Source of the DNA: JBFWWP01 sp050246115
GTDB taxonomy: Bacteria > Planctomycetota > UBA8108 > UBA1146 > JAJFFE01
NCBI GenBank assembly: GCA_050246115.1
Contig: JBFWWP010000005.1
Location: 144,211 to 208,210 of the forward strand
Direction: 5' to 3'
Length of the DNA stretch: 64,000 bases
A program made the translations under genes and the position numbers. This document shows, piece by piece, positions 61,341 through 64,000 of the stretch (positions are counted from its first letter, which is position 1; each line of letters begins with the position of its first letter). The notes below the pieces were generated by a model, which was given only the letters and a program-made list of their open reading frames with translations, did no database searches and had not been told where the DNA came from.

Positions 61341-62598
61341 ATGACTCCGCTGCGTCAGAGGATGATCCAAGATCTGCGGGTTCGCAACTACTTCCTGAAG
61401 TCCATCGACCAGTACGTCCGCTGCGTTCGGCAATTCGCGGCATACTTCGGCAAGTCGCCCGCCGAGCTGAGCGTGGAGCACATCCGCGGATATCAGGTCT
61501 ACCTCGTCGAGGAGCGGAAGTCCTCGTTCGAGGTACTGAACCAGACCGTATGCGCTCTGCGGTTCCTGTTCCGCGTGACCCTCGACCGCGAGGCCATCAT
61601 CGATCGGATCCCGTTCGCCCGGCGACGGAAGAAGCTCCCGGTGGTGCTCAGCCAGACCGAGGTCGTTCGGCTCCTCGACGCCACCACGGATCTAGCAGCG
61701 GGCCATCGTGAGCACGTTCTACGGGACAGGGCTCCGGTTGTCGGAGCTGCAGGCCGTCCAGGTCACCCACGTGGATGGAGATCGCAAACTTCTCACTGTG
61801 GCGCAGGCCAAGGGACGCAAGCAGCGCATGGTCCCGCTGGGGGACCGGCTGCTCGCCAGTTTGCGCGAGCACTGGCAGGCGAGGCGGCCCCCGGTGTGGC
61901 TGTTTCCGGGTCCGCGCATCGAGCGCCCCCTCTCTCGCGAGACCCTGCAGCGTGTCGTGTCGCGCGCTGCCACACGGGCGCAGATCACCAAGCGGGTGAC
62001 GCCCCACGTGCTGCGTCACACGTACGCCACGCACTTGCTGGAAGCCGGGGTCGACCTGCGTACCGTGCAGCTGCTCCTCGGCCATAGCAGCCTGAAGACC
62101 ACGAAGTGGGTGGTCTACTCGCAGCCGCCCTTCGCGGGCCCCGAGGCGGTCATCAAGTACTTGGCTCGCTACACCCACCGCGTTGCCATCTCGAACGCCC
62201 GGCTCATGCACATGGACAATGCGACCGTCACTTTCCGCTACCGAAACACCCGAGGTGGCGGTCACCAGAGTGAGATGCGTTTGTCCGCCACGGAGTTCCT
62301 CCGGCGATTCCTGCTGCACGTGTTGCCGCACGGGTTCGTTCGCGTGCGCTACTACGGGTTCCTGGCCAACAGGCACCGCGTCGCTAGGCTCGAGCTCTGT
62401 CGACGGCTGCTCATAAATCGTGCACCCATCACCGAGACCGGCGACACTCCTACTGCTGACGTGGATCCAGCCAGCACCGATGGCAGCGATGGCAGCGATC
62501 CAGCCGCCCGCTGCTGCCCTCGATGCAAAGTCGGCCGAATGCTCCTGGTCGAGCGCTTCCAACCCGGTCAGCTCATCCAAACCAGGGGGCCACCTTGA
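61341..62598 (+). pseudogene. IS91-type remnant: frameshifted tyrosine recombinase fused to the transposase C-terminus
   Basis: The first frame (61341 to about 61695) encodes the N-terminal SAM-like domain of the tyrosine recombinase that accompanies IS91-family elements (MTPLRQRMIQDLRVRNYF...KKLPVVLSQTEVVRLLDATTD). Near 61692 the frame is lost by a one-base change and resumes in the next frame (STFYGTGLRLSELQ). That part carries the first catalytic Arg, HVLRH and LLGHSS. After HSSLKTT (about 62100) the sequence jumps in frame to WVVYSQPPFAGPEAVIKYLARYTHRVAISN...RRFLLHVLPHGFVRVRYYGFLAN. This is the C-terminal region of the IS91 Y2 transposase. The recombinase tyrosine and the transposase HUH/Y2 centre are both missing. 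An internal deletion fused the two genes; the element cannot move by itself. Confidence 0.8.
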
Positions 62599-63324
62599 AG
62601 ACCCGACCGCCACTTCCACATGAGTATGGCGCTGCGCAGCAGGGTCGCGCACGGTGGGACCTGTTGTGCCTGTGGTGTGGGCGATACCCGTCCACCGCGT
62701 GTCAGGCTCCGTCTACGCCAAGGAAATGCCCATCCTGCCGCGCGACGTGTGGCGACAACTCTACACGCTCCGCCAGTGCGCGCCCTCGACGGCACCTCCG
62801 CTGCACATCGAATCCCCATAGCCGTGAAACCCTGCCGACGTTCAGTTTCGTTCAACACGCTCCAATCCGAAGCGGCTGACGCAGGCCAAACCTTCACAGA
62901 GATCCGACGTCTCCAGCGCGAGTCACGCCATCCGTCTCGTCAGGGCTGCCGCTTCGTATTGAAGCCTCTATGTTGGGCGGCATTTCCATGCTACTTGCCA
63001 AGCCGAATCGATCGCCTGTCCGAGGAGCTTGAACAGCTCCGCGATTGTCGTTGGCGCTACGTCCTGACCGGTGTCCGACATTCCCTGAGGCTGCGGGGAA
63101 ACACCCGCCCGAGAGTAATCCCCGTGCCCCGCCCCTCCACCCTTCGAGCGACCGTGTCCGGTTCTTCGTCCTGGTTCGGTCGCTCGACAACGAAGACCCG
63201 AATGCCGGCTACTCCGCGAGTTTGATGGCTCAATCACGGTGAAACTCCGCAGTTGCGGCGTTTCGGGGTCGCTGATAACAGCCCGGCTGGCGGATTGCGA
63301 ACATCCTCCGAGAGAGGAGTTCGC
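62599..63324. other. Non-coding or decayed region between mobile elements
   Basis: 726 bp. The first about 230 bp probably still belong to the IS91-like remnant's 3' end. A compact hairpin at 63241-63264 (GAAAC.CCGCA/TGCGG.GTTTC) lies 61 bases before the Y1 transposase start and may be that element's left-end hairpin. No supported gene. Confidence 0.5.
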
Positions 63325-64000
63325 ATGGCGACACCCCCACGTCTGCTACCGCCCAGCGGTACGGTCATGGTGACGCGACGCGTCTTGAAACGTCAGCATC
63401 GACTTCGGCCGAACCGGGAAGTGAACCAGCTCATCTTGTATCTGCTCGCCGTCGCGGCGGATCGCTACTCGGTCAGGGTCCACGCCTTCCAGGTCTTGAG
63501 CAACCACTTGCACCTCGTCGTCTCGTACTCTGGGAAGTCCCTCCCCAAGTTCATGCAGTTCTCAGGTAGCCAGGTCGCCCGGGCCCTCAACTGCCACCAG
63601 GGCCAGTGGGAGACCGTGTGGGCACCGGGGTCCTACAACAAATTCGACTTCCTCCGAGATCGAGCGACGATCTTCAAGTACATGCTGTACGTGCTGACGA
63701 ACGTCGTCGCGGCCGGACTCGTGCGGAGCGCCAAGGAGTGGCCAGGGGTCAAGATTCTCGCGCATGAGATCGGTCGACGATCTTGGCAGGTCGACCGTCC
63801 CGACTTCTTCTTCGACGCGGAGGGAGGCATGCCCGAGTCGGTGGTGCTCGAGACCTCGATGCCGCGCATCCCGGGGCTGTCCGCGGAGGAAGCGCGGGGC
63901 CAACTCATCGCCGACTGCAGAGAGCGCGAGCGCACGATCCGCCGAGATCGCAAAGCGATGGGCCTGGGGTTCCTCGGCGCCCAGGCCATACTCGCGCAGT
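63325..64000 (+). CDS. Y1 (HUH) transposase of the REP-associated / IS200-like superfamily, partial
   Basis: At least 225 residues from ATG 63325 (GAGAGAGGAGTTCGC upstream); it runs off the right edge. The Y1-transposase fold is visible: an N-terminal strand with HRLRPNREVNQLILYLLAVAADRY, the HUH motif in VLSNHLHLVV (His-Leu-His), and the helix FLRDRATIFKYMLYVLTNVVAAGLV where the nucleophilic Tyr should lie. Such enzymes cut single-stranded DNA at hairpins. The C-terminal extension is longer than in IS200 and resembles the large planctomycete/proteobacterial RAYT-like proteins. Whether it is domesticated or mobile cannot be told from here. Confidence 0.8.
   Translation, partial: MATPPRLLPPSGTVMVTRRVLKRQHRLRPNREVNQLILYLLAVAADRYSVRVHAFQVLSNHLHLVVSYSGKSLPKFMQFSGSQVARALNCHQGQWETVWAPGSYNKFDFLRDRATIFKYMLYVLTNVVAAGLVRSAKEWPGVKILAHEIGRRSWQVDRPDFFFDAEGGMPESVVLETSMPRIPGLSAEEARGQLIADCRERERTIRRDRKAMGLGFLGAQAILAQ

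Noticed and set aside
61341..61700. Integron integrase (IntI) identity for the recombinase near the attC-like sites
   Set aside because: The sequence fits the IS91-associated tyrosine recombinase, lacks the IntI-specific insertion near the HxxR box, and leads into an IS91 transposase tail.

Overview
The window is GC-rich, densely coded bacterial DNA. I read it as a member of the Planctomycetota or a close relative. The evidence is large secreted proteins carrying lamin-tail, PKD and dockerin-type modules, very large Ig-like lipoproteins, carboxypeptidase-regulatory-domain surface proteins, and an archaeal-type prolyl-tRNA synthetase. No 16S gene is present, so this placement is an inference. 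The only RNA gene I can support is tRNA-Phe(GAA). I see no CRISPR array.

Layout. From 1 to about 18 kb, surface and secreted proteins (1-1407, 3595-5685, 8438-10576, 13969-18093 and two small lipoproteins) are interleaved with proS, an M61 peptidase, a cysteine-cluster protein and a DinB-like protein. From 18.3 to 23.4 kb, an 890-bp segment is present twice in direct orientation. The two copies flank a minus-strand secreted gene and a dockerin remnant; the right copy runs into an intact polytopic membrane protein and the left copy is truncated. From 23.5 to 27.3 kb lie a two-gene signalling pair (RsbW-like kinase and receiver-like protein), a type IV-type pilin, rpe and accD. From 27.4 to 41.2 kb, all on the minus strand, are recJ, two giant adjacent lipoproteins, purQ and purL. 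From 41.6 to 56.4 kb is a mostly housekeeping plus-strand block: accA-exbB-exbD, a helical lipoprotein, gcvT, gcvH, ribF and def (minus), a TPR protein, rpsT, a Wza-like lipoprotein, tRNA-Phe, an S41 protease and tsaD.

From 56.4 to 64 kb the character changes to an accessory region with weaker GC bias. It holds a PARG-like (ADP-ribose glycohydrolase) gene, several unrecognised genes, a broken HELGH metallopeptidase, a 43-bp inverted repeat around the start of a small membrane-protein gene, and two candidate integron attC sites bracketing one gene. It ends with a decayed IS91-type element, in which the tyrosine recombinase is frameshifted and fused to the tail of the IS91 transposase, and a Y1 (HUH) transposase at the right edge.

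Recurring small elements include a GC-rich hairpin after several stop codons, built on CGAGGGGGCT/AGCCCCCTCG with no T-tract. There is also a palindromic repeat family with core GCGGACAGGCTGTCCGC, a MITE-like long palindrome at the M61 stop codon, and hexamer and dodecamer microsatellites upstream of a giant lipoprotein gene. The functional links best supported by gene order are accA/exbB/exbD (overlapping genes), purL/purQ (ATGA overlap), gcvT/gcvH, the S41 protease/tsaD pair (ATGA overlap), and the RsbW-like/receiver-like pair.
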